Assembly: GCF_013201035.1 (NCBI RefSeq)
Contig: NZ_CP053707.1
Location: 3,906,001 to 3,970,000 of the forward strand
Origin: Arthrobacter sp. NEB 688
GTDB taxonomy: Bacteria > Actinomycetota > Actinomycetes > Actinomycetales > Dermatophilaceae
Reading direction: 5' to 3'
Length of the DNA: 64,000 nt
Below are positions 56,744-64,000 of the stretch, in pieces. Position numbers and translations under genes: made by a program. Under the pieces are notes generated by a model. It made no database searches, was not told where the DNA came from, and worked only from the letters and a program-made list of their open reading frames with translations. Numbering within the stretch: position 1 is the first letter of the stretch; every line of letters begins with the position of its first letter.

Positions 56744-57571
56744 TCAGAGCGTGCCCTTCCACGGCCTGACGCGAGAGGACTTGACGATCTTAAGTGGATC
56801 AAAACGGTCGGTGGCGAAGTGCAAGTGGTCAACGCCGTTGGCACGTCCCGAGTACCCGAGCACCTGCCCCCGTCGTACGGACTGCCCTGGCCGCACAATG
56901 ATCTTGCTTAAGTGGGCGTAGTAGGCGCTTCTGGCTAATCCGGTTCCGTAGTTGAGAGTGAGACGCTCGCCCTGAAAACGAGGGCCTCCTCCGTGCTCGC
57001 CAAACCCGCATCCAGAGCAGACCTTCCCATCGGCTACCGCGAGGATTGGAGTGCCTTCAGGCAGGCCGATGTCCACTGCATGATCACTTTGCCAGTTGTT
57101 GGGTGGAGCTGTGTAGGAGTGCGTTCCCTGACCTGGGCCACCGATGAGCGTGCCCTTCGCTGGCCCCCTCTTTGCCCGCATATAGAGCGTGAAGGCCTCC
57201 ATCCCGAGATCTATGTCGGGGATAGGTGAGTTGTTGTAGTCCTGAAGCGCTTCGAGCGGAAACGGGGTGGGCAAGAAGGTCGGTTCGAGGTCGACGTAAT
57301 GGCTAACGTTGTTCATCGCTTGCCAGGAGAAGTAGTCCAGTTTGGCTAGATAGTCGGCCGACGACTGTCCAATCAGCGGGCTCGCCTGAATGTGGAAGCC
57401 TGGCGCACCAAAGTTCCCCCAGGCTGGGATCTGTGTCATCGGCACTCCCAGATCGATCTCGAAACGGTTGATCTGAGGGAGGATCATCGAGTGGACGCGG
57501 ACGGCGGCAGCTTCTCGCGCTTGCCAGACCGCGCTGGCCTCGTCCTTCATCGCCGTCGTAAGGTTCGCCAT
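56744..57571 (-). CDS. M23-family (LytM-type) peptidase domain protein without signal peptide
   Basis: A 275-residue protein. The C-terminal 120 residues are an M23 domain: HxxxD in SDHAVDIGLPEG (about 163-174), GYSGRANGVDHLHF containing the HxH pair, and the typical ADGKV and YYAHLSK segments. The N-terminal 145 residues are unassigned and start MANLTTAMKDEASAVWQARE, with no signal sequence or membrane helix. M23 enzymes normally cut peptidoglycan outside the cell, so this one would need lysis or a specialised secretion path, as for phage endolysins or contractile-system effectors. Convergent with the PP2C gene. Confidence 0.8.
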   Translation of the reverse strand: MANLTTAMKDEASAVWQAREAAAVRVHSMILPQINRFEIDLGVPMTQIPAWGNFGAPGFHIQASPLIGQSSADYLAKLDYFSWQAMNNVSHYVDLEPTFLPTPFPLEALQDYNNSPIPDIDLGMEAFTLYMRAKRGPAKGTLIGGPGQGTHSYTAPPNNWQSDHAVDIGLPEGTPILAVADGKVCSGCGFGEHGGGPRFQGERLTLNYGTGLARSAYYAHLSKIIVRPGQSVRRGQVLGYSGRANGVDHLHFATDRFDPLKIVKSSRVRPWKGTL

Positions 57572-57712
57572 CCCCGTATCTAACCCCGACGACGTCCTCT
57601 AGCAACAGGGGTGCCTCGCGAAGCAGGTCAGTGCAGAGGTCGGGTCAGGGAGCCGTAGTGCAGGATCCCCATTCGGCAGTGGCGTCCGTGCTGCTTTTCG
57701 CCGCGAGCAGAG

Positions 57713-58225
57713 TTACCCGGGCCGAACGGTGCGACCGACCTTGCGGTTGGCGAACGGCCGGGTTCCCCACTCAGCGCCGAAGCTGGTTATGAGCTCTGAT
57801 TCAACATCTTCGGGGTCGACATTGGGAGTCTCGCGCCAGGCGACGAGGAGATCGTCGCTGTCCTGCAGCTGCCAGATGTACCGGCCGCCCCAGTGTCCCA
57901 CCGGCTCGCCCTCACCGTGGCGTCTGCACTCGCTGAGGCGCTTCGCGAGTCCGCGACGCCCGGAAGATCCGGCCGAGGCCTTCCCGATGTAGAGGATTGA
58001 GGCGCCCGACACCCAAGCGCGCTCGAGCGTCGTCACATCCACTGACGGGCCCTTCCCCTTGAAGCACCCGGCCCTGCTGGTGGCACGAAACCGCGGAGCG
58101 CCGACACTCTCGCGAATCACGACGTAGACCCCGGCGGACCTGGGCACTGCTGCCTGGGGAAGGGACTCTAAGGTCACGAAGCCCTCGAATCCCGCCGCCC
58201 TCAGCCCGGTTCTCGACCACTCCAT
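57713..58225 (-). CDS. GIY-YIG-like domain protein
   Basis: A 170-residue protein resembling the GIY-YIG nuclease superfamily: first strand GVYVVIRE (about 33-40), second ILYIGKA (about 75-81), a following arginine/lysine helix ([10 protein letters not shown]), a glutamate in [11 protein letters not shown] and asparagine in FANRKVGR. These are the positions of GIY, YIG, arginine, glutamate and asparagine in such nucleases, though spacing is loose. It may be a stand-alone DNA nuclease. ATG 58225 is chosen with GGAG 8 nt upstream; TTG 58282 is possible. Paired with the small gene upstream. Confidence 0.6.
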   Translation of the reverse strand: MEWSRTGLRAAGFEGFVTLESLPQAAVPRSAGVYVVIRESVGAPRFRATSRAGCFKGKGPSVDVTTLERAWVSGASILYIGKASAGSSGRRGLAKRLSECRRHGEGEPVGHWGGRYIWQLQDSDDLLVAWRETPNVDPEDVESELITSFGAEWGTRPFANRKVGRTVRPG

Positions 58226-58288
58226 GAGGACAACTCCGTATGACGTCGCGGCCGCGCGTGGTGAGCCGCCCTCGCCGCGCAACAGGGC

Positions 58289-58567
58289 TCACCAGTCAGA
58301 CTGACGAATGCGTGGGTCCATGAGGATTGCACAGACGTAGGCGGATCCTTGTCGGCCCTTGAGCTGGCTCGGATTGCTCGCCGGCATGCTCGGCAGCGCC
58401 TTCGCGAAGTTGGTACGAGACAGGACGCGGTTGATCTCGCGCCCCTCGCGGGACACCCGGATGAACTGCCCTGGCGCCCGATAGGTGAACCGAAGCCCGG
58501 TCACGGTCTTGAACTCGCCACCAGCGTGCCGCTCGATCCTTGGCCAGACATCCTCAATGGTTGCCAC
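58289..58567 (-). CDS. Small unknown protein paired with the GIY-YIG-like gene
   Basis: A 92-residue mixed alpha/beta protein beginning with GTG as MATIEDVWPRIERHAGGEF. It has a basic central strand (RFTYRAPGQFIRVSREGRE) and a C-terminal region with ALPSMPASNPSQLKGRQGSAYVCAI. Codon use and amino-acid composition look coding, in contrast to the arginine-rich extension upstream of 58567, which I reject. No family recognised. It ends 63 bp before the GIY-YIG-like start, so the two are likely cotranscribed. Confidence 0.55.
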   Translation of the reverse strand: MATIEDVWPRIERHAGGEFKTVTGLRFTYRAPGQFIRVSREGREINRVLSRTNFAKALPSMPASNPSQLKGRQGSAYVCAILMDPRIRQSDW

Positions 58568-58786
58568 TCTTTCGCAGTCTGCCTTCAACGCCGAGCCGTC
58601 GCATCGATGCGGTCGCCGAGCCTGAGTCACACCGTCGCGTGACGACCGTCCTACTCGCGGCAGATCCGGACGTTTCAGTGCGGCCACTTGGCGATTCGCG
58701 GACGGCCGACCTCGGAGTATCCCCGCAGGGCAATGGCTCGATCGGGCCAGTGACCGCGCACTCCGGGGTTGAGGACGATTCTCGCC

Positions 58787-59649
58787 GTGGCTCACTCCCG
58801 CGCCGTCGCGGCGTGCACCGCTGCCGCTGTCGCCGCGGTGGTTGCGTCCGCCGGCTGCGGGGCCGGCTCGCCCCCGGCCACGGTGACGAGCGGCGCCCTC
58901 GCCTCGACGACCACGGCGGCAACTGCGGCATCCCCAAGTGCCACCGGTGCGCCGAGCGGTCCCTTCGTCCTGGGGCTGGGCGACTCCGTGCCCGGTGCCG
59001 GTGGCCCGTGCCAGCAGGACCCGAACTGTCGCAGCTACGTGCTGGTACTCGCCGACCTCGCCACCACCGCGCTCGGGCATCCCGTCGCGGCGGTCAACCG
59101 CGCCAGCAACGACAACGTGACCAGCGCCGACCTGCTGCGCGAGGTGCAGGGCATCCCACCACCCGCGACCTGGTCACCACGGCGAGCATGGTGGTCATCC
59201 AGGTCGGCAACAACGACTGGCAAGGCCCGTGCACCTTCGCTGACGCCGCCACGTGCCTCGAGGCGGGCCGAGGACGCGTCGAGGACAACCTCGGCTCCAT
59301 TCTTGACGAGGTGCTCACCCTCCGCGGCGGGTCTCCCAACGGGATCCGGGTCGTCACGTACGCCAACACCCTGCTCGAGGACTCACCCGCGGAGGCGTGG
59401 GGCTACGCCGACACCTCCGCCAACGAACAAGCAATGGTCAAGATCTACTCCAAGGCCATCCGGAAGCTCGATGCGACGATCTGCGTACTGGCCCAGGCCC
59501 GATCGGTGCGCTGCGTTGACCTCCTACCCTCGATCAACGGGCCTGACGGCACCCAACCATCGAGCATCGGTGGAATCCACCCAACCCGCGCCGGCCATGA
59601 GCGAATCGCGCAAGCCGTGGCCGCCGCCGGCTTCGACGACGCGTCCTGA
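58787..59649 (+). pseudogene. SGNH/GDSL-hydrolase lipoprotein, frameshifted
   Basis: Two frames together encode one SGNH esterase of about 287 residues. The first (58787 to about 59150) has a signal peptide with lipobox ASAGC and block I GLGDSVPGA. The second (about 59150-59649) has block III VGNNDW and the C-terminal histidine block GIHPTRAGHERIA. The switch to the frame one base earlier means one base is missing near 59150, after EVQG. Either a decayed gene or a sequencing/assembly error. GTG 58787 follows GACGAT by 7 nt. Confidence 0.75.
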
Positions 59650-60012
59650 CCGCACAGCGCAGGAACCACCCAACCGGATCCGTCGGCTGTGGCCACAACG
59701 CCGCCCGGCAATCCAAGTAAGGATGTACAGCGGGGGGGTGCGACAAGGCCGAGGTCGCTGCGGCCAGCGGCGACATCCTCGCGTTCACCGCCGCCCACCG
59801 GACACGTCCCGCCAGGCACCGGCTAGCTCCGACCTCTGCCCGACAAGGGTCTTCTGCTCGGCAGATGAGAACGACGTTGGTCCGCGTCCTACCGCCGCGA
59901 GAACCCGGCAACCTACTCGCTTGCCCTTGCCAGAGGCCTAAGCCCCTTCGGTCCTGAGCCGGCCCGGACCTAGGCTCGGCACTCAGTGCGGGCAAGTGAA
60001 GGGGGCGCGCAG
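59650..60012. other. 363-bp region without a supportable gene
   Basis: Between the SGNH pseudogene and the next gene. One short stretch (about 59740-59830) reads as DKAEVAAASGDILAFTAAHR and could be debris of a coding sequence, but has no start or stop context. At its end TAGGCT (59971-59976) is a plausible -10 box for the following gene. Confidence 0.5.
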
Positions 60013-60637
60013 ATGCAGGACGACGAGTTCTCATCTCGCTATCCGAGGTGCTACCACCTGGCCCACGGACCGGATGCTTGGCCGAGCATCAAGGAGCACG
60101 GGCTGCTCAGCGTCGCTGCCCTCCTCGAGCGATGGGGGGTTCCACTGGGCCAACGCCACCGCCTCCTGCGTGAGCGCCGCTCGGCGACCGTCCCCTTGTG
60201 GCACCCCGTGTACGGCGTCGCATACCTACGCGACCAACACCCCTTGAACGTCACGATGCTCGAGCGCGCCCTGACCGACATGACCGTCCCGGATTGGCTC
60301 GAGCAGCTCAACCGGCATGTCTTCTTTGCGCCGACGCCGAAGCGCTTGAAAGACCTGCACGCGGCCTATGCCGACCAACCACGGCTTGTGCTGACCCTCG
60401 ATACCCGGTCCCTGCTGACAGAGCACAGGTACCAAACGACTTGCCGCGATCAACACTGGCGCCGTGCGACACGTCAACCACACCCGCGGCAGCAACACGC
60501 TGCAGCGAGTCTCGGTATTCGACACGAAACGCGAGGTCGCCGAGATCGCTGTGATCAACGCTGTCCCCGATATCGCTCAACACACGAGACGAGTCGAGGT
60601 CTGGAATCCCGATGGGAGTCGGACGACTTTGGCTTAG
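60013..60637 (+). pseudogene. ADP-ribosyltransferase-like unknown gene, frameshifted
   Basis: ATG 60013 has GAAGGGGG (59998-60005) upstream. The N-terminal frame reads CYHLAHGPDAWPSIKEHGLLSV, a pattern like the first strand and helix of ADP-ribosyltransferase-fold families (DarT, Tpt1), then LWHPVYGVAYLRDQ and VFFAPTPKRLKDL. At about 60425-60435 the coding continues in the next frame (RLAAINTGAVRHVNH, then EIAVINAVPDIAQH) to a stop at 60635-60637. Intact length would be about 208 residues. One extra base, or two missing, explains it. Family similarity is my reading, not a search result. Confidence 0.6.
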
Positions 60638-60743
60638 GCGCACGGCGCCGACACGCCATAGGTGGCGGTCGGGAGGGCAGAGCCTCGCGGAGGACGCCGC
60701 GCCACCGAGCAACCTCACGGGCGTCCTTCCGCCGCGTTACCAG

Positions 60744-60941
60744 CTACTGCTCAACTTGCCCCAGGTACTCGTAGACCACCGACAGTTTGCCGTTGACGCG
60801 CTCGATCTTGTCGACCGTCCGCTTGTAGCGAAAGACGGCATCGGTGTCGAACGACAGGTCTTGGTACTCCGCAAGAGGGTCATTCAAGCTGGTCGTTCCA
60901 TCGTAGGCCGCCTCGAAAGACGGCATCTGTGATCGCGTCAT
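60744..60941 (-). CDS. Small unknown protein
   Basis: A 65-residue protein with balanced charge and aromatic content (VFRYKRTVDKIERVNGKLSV, then YEYLGQVEQ), which looks coding. No family recognised. It is convergent with the ADP-ribosyltransferase-like pseudogene. In-frame stops immediately upstream exclude a longer form. TAGCCT about 13 nt upstream could be a -10 box. Confidence 0.4.
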   Translation of the reverse strand: MTRSQMPSFEAAYDGTTSLNDPLAEYQDLSFDTDAVFRYKRTVDKIERVNGKLSVVYEYLGQVEQ

Positions 60942-61175
60942 CGGTCATCAAGGAAGGCTAATCCGAGGGGAACCGTGAGGTCGTTGTCGGACCGAGGTAA
61001 TGCGCGAAGGATTTGGCCAGGGCGCTCAGCCCGCAGCCGGCTCTGACGCGCGGAGCCGTGCCGCGGTGCGCGTCCTTTCGCCGCCAGCAGGTGTCGCCTC
61101 GGTGACGTGGCCGCGCCGAAGTCGAAGCTCTGGGGACCACACACCTGGATGCCCGGCTCGTCGTAGGGTCGGCCG

Positions 61176-61676
61176 ATGACGAGTGAGCACCTGAGTGATT
61201 CAGCAGTCCAGCGGAGTGCAGAAAGCGCAATTGTCGAAGCCCTGACGGCACAGCTCGGCCTCGAGGGCGCCCTGAAGCCAAAGCGAGTGACTGTGCTCGG
61301 GGGCAGCTTCGTCCGACTGGATGCTTGCTCAGACGACGAGAGCATCTTGGTTGAGGCGTACGCGAGGCAGGGCAAGCTCAGGGGTGCGCAGATCAAGAAG
61401 ATCAGCCAGGACATCCTCAAACTGGCTCTTCTCAAGCGTGACCCTCGATTGAGCAACTCACGAGCGATTGCTGTCTTCGCCAGCGAAGAGGCTCGCGGCT
61501 CGATCACCGGTTGGGTGCGTTCGGCGGCCGACCAGTTCGGCATCGAACTGGTCGTCGTCGACATCCCTGACACCCTGCGTGACGAGATCAAGTCGGCCCA
61601 AGCCCGACAGGTCATGGTGAACGTCGAGATTCCTATGGAAGACATTGCAGACGACGTGGCGCTCGAGAAGCCCTAG
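61176..61676 (+). CDS. Unknown protein, possible PD-(D/E)xK-like fold
   Basis: A 166-residue protein. A segment with an aspartate in SFVRLDAC, then ILVEAYARQGKLRGAQIKKISQDILKLALL, resembles the D...E-x-x layout and following helix of restriction-endonuclease-like proteins, but the usual lysine is not evident. The last 60 residues contain a Rossmann-like strand pair (RAIAVFASEEARG, IELVVVDIP). ATG 61176 follows TAGGGT (61164-61169) by exactly 6 nt. The opposite-strand frame 60938-61645 is a shadow. Confidence 0.65.
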   Translation: MTSEHLSDSAVQRSAESAIVEALTAQLGLEGALKPKRVTVLGGSFVRLDACSDDESILVEAYARQGKLRGAQIKKISQDILKLALLKRDPRLSNSRAIAVFASEEARGSITGWVRSAADQFGIELVVVDIPDTLRDEIKSAQARQVMVNVEIPMEDIADDVALEKP

Positions 61677-61791
61677 GTGCCTCTCTGCGGGTGCATGCCG
61701 ACAGCTGCAGTGGCTGCTTCCGCCTGCGTCACTGCGCCGCCTGCCGGACTGCCTTGACTACGACGTCTGCATCAAGACCAAACGGAAGGGG

Positions 61792-62019
61792 TCAGGTCGC
61801 GGTGGCCTTGAGCGCCGCGCACATCTTCGGGAAGAGATAACAGAACTCTCCGCCGCCCCACGAGTCGACCAAGCCGCCTGCATCTTCGAGAGCGTTCCAC
61901 ATCGGTTCCGAGGCCCGGACGATGTGTTCTGCCGCCTCGAGGTCCACCTCGAGCGCCGCACTCACGGCCGCGATCACTTCAGAACGGAACTCCTCGGGCA
62001 GGTCATCAAGAGGATCCAT
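61792..62019 (-). CDS. Small acidic unknown protein
   Basis: A 75-residue acidic, helical protein beginning MDPLDDLPEEFRSEVIAAVS, with WGGGEFCYLFPKMCAALKA at the C-terminus. ATG 62019 lies 6 nt after TACTCT (62031-62026), giving the same leaderless arrangement as the core genes. No family recognised. Convergent with the gene at 61176 and divergent from the methyltransferase. Confidence 0.6.
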   Translation of the reverse strand: MDPLDDLPEEFRSEVIAAVSAALEVDLEAAEHIVRASEPMWNALEDAGGLVDSWGGGEFCYLFPKMCAALKATAT

Positions 62020-62217
62020 GACCGGAGAGTAAGTCGTCTCGACTCCTCGCGGGAGTGGAAGTCGACGATGCGTCTCCCCGCCGCCTGAAGGCTAGGGGAT
62101 TGGCTGGATACCCGCGGGCGACTGCTCGTCAGAACCTCATGTTCACTTCTCGACACGCAAGTACTGGTGCCCGGCAGGTGCGCGCCCCCGCCACGTGGTT
62201 TGGCACAGTGGCGTGGC

Positions 62218-62946
62218 ATGACGCCCGAACCCCAGACCGTCGAACAGCAGCCCGACCATTACGACGCCTTCGCCGAGGCGTACGCGCGGGCGAACGACCA
62301 CGGACTGTTCAACCGGTGGTACGCCCGCCCTGCCGTGCTGGACCTGCTGGGCGACGTCGCAGGGCGGCGCATCCTCGATGCCGGGTGCGGTTCCGGGCCG
62401 CTGGTCGCCGACCTCCTGAAGCGCGGCGCGCGCGTGGCCGGCTTCGACGCGAGCCCGGCGATGATCGCGCTCGCTCGGCAACGGCTCGGGGCCGAGGCAG
62501 ACCTCCGGGTGGCAGACCTGACGCAGTCGCTCCCGTACGAGTCCGGGGCGTTCGACGACGCGCTGGCCGTCCTGGTGCTGCACTACCTCGAGGACTGGTC
62601 GCGGCCGCTGTCCGAGCTGGCCCGGGTGCTGACGCCCGGCGGTCGCCTGGTCGTGGTGGTCAACCACCCGACCATCCCGCCGGTGATGTACCCCGACGTC
62701 GACTACTTCGCGACCGTGCCGAACGCCGAGGAGTACGACTTCGACGGCGTCACGGCCACCCTGACCATCTGGTACCGGTCGCTGAGCGCGATGTCGGAGG
62801 CGTTCACCGCCGCCAGCTTCAGGATCGCAGCGATCAGCGAACCGCCGGTGGCCCCGGACACCCCGCGCGAGCTGCTGCCGGACTCCGAGACCGACCCGAC
62901 CCGCTTCATCGGCTTCATCTTCTTCACCCTCGAAAGGATCTCTTGA
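62218..62946 (+). CDS. Class I SAM-dependent methyltransferase
   Basis: A 242-residue methyltransferase of the Methyltransf_11/25 type. Motif [21 protein letters not shown] (about 50-69), motif II GFDASPAMIALA, and post-II DALAVLVLHYLEDWSRPLSEL with LTPGGRLVVVVNHP. No clue to the substrate; C-terminal half has extra hydrophobic strands. ATG 62218 is the best start, with CACAGT 8 nt upstream. High-GC codon use here marks the return from the island to core-like DNA. Confidence 0.87.
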   Translation: MTPEPQTVEQQPDHYDAFAEAYARANDHGLFNRWYARPAVLDLLGDVAGRRILDAGCGSGPLVADLLKRGARVAGFDASPAMIALARQRLGAEADLRVADLTQSLPYESGAFDDALAVLVLHYLEDWSRPLSELARVLTPGGRLVVVVNHPTIPPVMYPDVDYFATVPNAEEYDFDGVTATLTIWYRSLSAMSEAFTAASFRIAAISEPPVAPDTPRELLPDSETDPTRFIGFIFFTLERIS

Positions 62947-63000
62947 GGCTGCGGCCGTGACCTCAGCCCTGTGCGTCGATCCGCCGCGTAGAGCGCCCGG

Positions 63001-63267
63001 CTAGCGGGCTGGCAACGCCTTGTGATTCGCGCGATGTCGAAGAAGAGCAACGGGACCGACTGGGGTGAGGGCAAGCGCGACGACGCATCCGGCTGTACTG
63101 ACGCCGGGCAGTTGCATCGGGTCGACAGGAATCACGAGCAGCGCAAGGCCGAGCCCCCACATGAACCACCTGCCGACCACGCCTCGGCGCCAGGCCAGTA
63201 CCCCGAGACCGTTCAGGAGTACGGCCACCCCGACCAGTGCTGCAATCTCAGGCTCGGACATCCCCAT
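63001..63267 (-). CDS. Small membrane protein, unknown
   Basis: An 86-88 residue protein with two or three hydrophobic segments (IAALVGVAVLLNGLGVLAW, FMWGLGLALLVIPV and CVVALALTPVGPVALL) and a basic C-terminus. Starts at ATG 63267 or ATG 63261 are equally possible. The long open frame upstream (to 63930) runs antisense-like through the monooxygenase-like gene and is not credible. No family recognised. Confidence 0.45.
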   Translation of the reverse strand: MGMSEPEIAALVGVAVLLNGLGVLAWRRGVVGRWFMWGLGLALLVIPVDPMQLPGVSTAGCVVALALTPVGPVALLRHRANHKALPAR

Positions 63268-63377
63268 GGCCGAGTGTCCCAAGTCGCCAGCGCGATTGGA
63301 AGGGCCCCTTGCTACCTGCGGCATTCCGCCGCGAGCCGTCCGGGGATGCCGGTGGGGTGGATGTGACCGGCGGGCGC

Positions 63378-63689
63378 TCACGGGTGGGTGGTGAGTCGGT
63401 CGTCTCCGTAGGTGGCGGTGACGTTGCTGATGACGACCTGGTAGCCCTGGTACCAGCGGTGGACGTGGTCCTTGGCTTCTCGGTGGGCGGGGAAGCGGGC
63501 GAGCTCTCGGACCGAGGCCGTGTCGGTGAAGTAGTAGATGGCGTTGACCAGGCCGCGCTCGGGAGCGGTCCACGTCTGCGCGCTGACGAATCCGGGCAGG
63601 GCGCGGGCGTAGGCGTCGATCTCCTGGTCGAGGCGGTGGAACTCCTCGTCGTACCCGCCGGGAGCGAAGACGAACTGGCAGCAGATCAT
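63378..63689 (-). CDS. Antibiotic-biosynthesis-monooxygenase/dimeric barrel-like protein
   Basis: A 103-residue protein with the pattern of small dimeric alpha-beta barrel (ABM-type) proteins: MICCQFVFAPGGYDEEFHRLDQEI, then LPGFVSAQTWTAPERGLVNAIYYFTDTASVRELARFP and a C-terminal HREAKDHVHRWYQGYQVVISNV. Members are small oxygenases, haem-degrading or structural proteins. Monocistronic; ATG 63689 gives the standard length. Confidence 0.65.
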   Translation of the reverse strand: MICCQFVFAPGGYDEEFHRLDQEIDAYARALPGFVSAQTWTAPERGLVNAIYYFTDTASVRELARFPAHREAKDHVHRWYQGYQVVISNVTATYGDDRLTTHP

Positions 63690-63755
63690 TGGCCGGTGTC
63701 TTCGCTCGGGGGCTGCCGCGACGCCACCCGTGGATGCGCTGGAAAGCCGACCACG

Positions 63756-64000
63756 TCAGGCACCGGCTACGAGAGCGATCGCGATGCACGTCATGACCGC
63801 AGCGATGATGCCGTCGAGGATGCGCCACGCGCGTGGCCGCGCGAAGACCGGAGCCAGGACCCGTGCGGCGAGCCCAAGGCTGGAGAACCACAGCGTGCTC
63901 CCGGCGATGGCGCCGGCGGCGAACGCCCATCGCGCCTGCCCGTGGGTCGAGCCGACGGAGCCGAGCAGGACGACGGTGTCCAAGTAGACGTGCGGGTTGA
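63756..64000 (-). CDS. LysE/ArgO-type amino-acid exporter, C-terminal part (start outside window)
   Basis: The last 81 residues of a LysE-family exporter: NPHVYLDTVVLLGSVG, where the conserved NPxxxLDT motif of LysE/ArgO is visible, then two membrane helices (FAAGAIAGSTLWFSSLGLAARVLAP and IIAAVMTCIAIALVAGA). E. coli ArgO ends very similarly. The frame is open to the window end, so the gene is truncated by the window, not in nature. Exports arginine or lysine in characterised relatives. Confidence 0.85.
   Translation of the reverse strand, partial: NPHVYLDTVVLLGSVGSTHGQARWAFAAGAIAGSTLWFSSLGLAARVLAPVFARPRAWRILDGIIAAVMTCIAIALVAGA

Noticed and set aside
59140-59165. Programmed frameshifting in the SGNH gene
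   Set aside because: No slippery heptamer plus downstream structure was recognised; decay or sequencing error is simpler.
60938-61645. 235-residue minus-strand frame
   Set aside because: Overlaps the better supported plus-strand gene at 61176, which has a leaderless promoter at the exact spacing and more natural composition.

Overview
The window is a stretch of very GC-rich actinobacterial chromosome. Actinobacterial markers are a WhiB regulator, the MurT/GatD pair, a GuaB plus GuaB3 pair, and a GroES-GroEL1-type operon with CIRCE operators. The order groES-groEL ... whiB-guaB ... guaB3-GMC oxidoreductase ... guaA matches the order I know from mycobacteria (groES/groEL1, whiB3, guaB2, guaB3, choD, guaA). 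A member of the Micrococcales, for example an Intrasporangiaceae-like organism, is my guess; no rRNA or tRNA is present to fix it.

Region 1 (1-49.6 kb) is chromosomal core. It holds in order: the end of an ArfB-like release factor, a POT peptide transporter, D-amino-acid oxidase, type-5 uracil-DNA glycosylase, an acetyltransferase, a quinone oxidoreductase, a PspC-type envelope-stress two-component system with its divergent PspC/LiaF-like partner, Nudix and glycosyltransferase genes, a LmbE deacetylase with a flippase-like membrane protein, M18 aminopeptidase, MurT/GatD, a lipase, guaA, DUF3817, SURF1, a MOSC protein, a heterodimeric ABC exporter, DedA, GMC oxidoreductase with aldehyde dehydrogenase, guaB3, a DHA2 exporter, a P1 peptidase, a beta-lactamase-fold lipoprotein, guaB, whiB, an S4 RNA-binding protein, a PadR-controlled ABC transporter, an Asp/Glu racemase, groEL/groES, a methyltransferase, acyl-CoA dehydrogenase, and ribokinase with nucleoside hydrolase. 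Purine metabolism (guaA, guaB, guaB3, nucleoside hydrolase, ribokinase) recurs. Two sequence-level themes stand out. First, about twenty genes begin exactly 6-7 nt after a TANNNT-like -10 hexamer, the signature of leaderless transcripts. Second, at least six unrelated families of long intergenic palindromes occur here.

Region 2 (about 49.6-62 kb) is an accessory island of visibly lower GC and different codon use, without an integrase or tRNA in view. Its core is a forward four-gene operon at 50.1-56.4 kb: a large dynamin-like GTPase, a PIN-domain/Ser-Thr-kinase/zinc-finger fusion, a TerY-like vWA protein and a PP2C phosphatase. It is preceded by a 38-codon ORF whose stop overlaps the GTPase start, and by a promoter with a tandem 12-bp repeat. 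The kinase/vWA/phosphatase trio resembles the TerY-P triad. The PIN fusion and the GTPase partner make this the best candidate for a poorly described defence or stress-signalling system. The rest of the island holds an M23 peptidase without signal peptide, a GIY-YIG-like protein, a frameshifted SGNH lipoprotein, a frameshifted gene with an ADP-ribosyltransferase-like start, and small unknown proteins.

Region 3 (62.2-64 kb) returns to high GC: a methyltransferase, a small membrane protein, a monooxygenase-like protein and the 3' part of a LysE/ArgO-type exporter cut by the window end.
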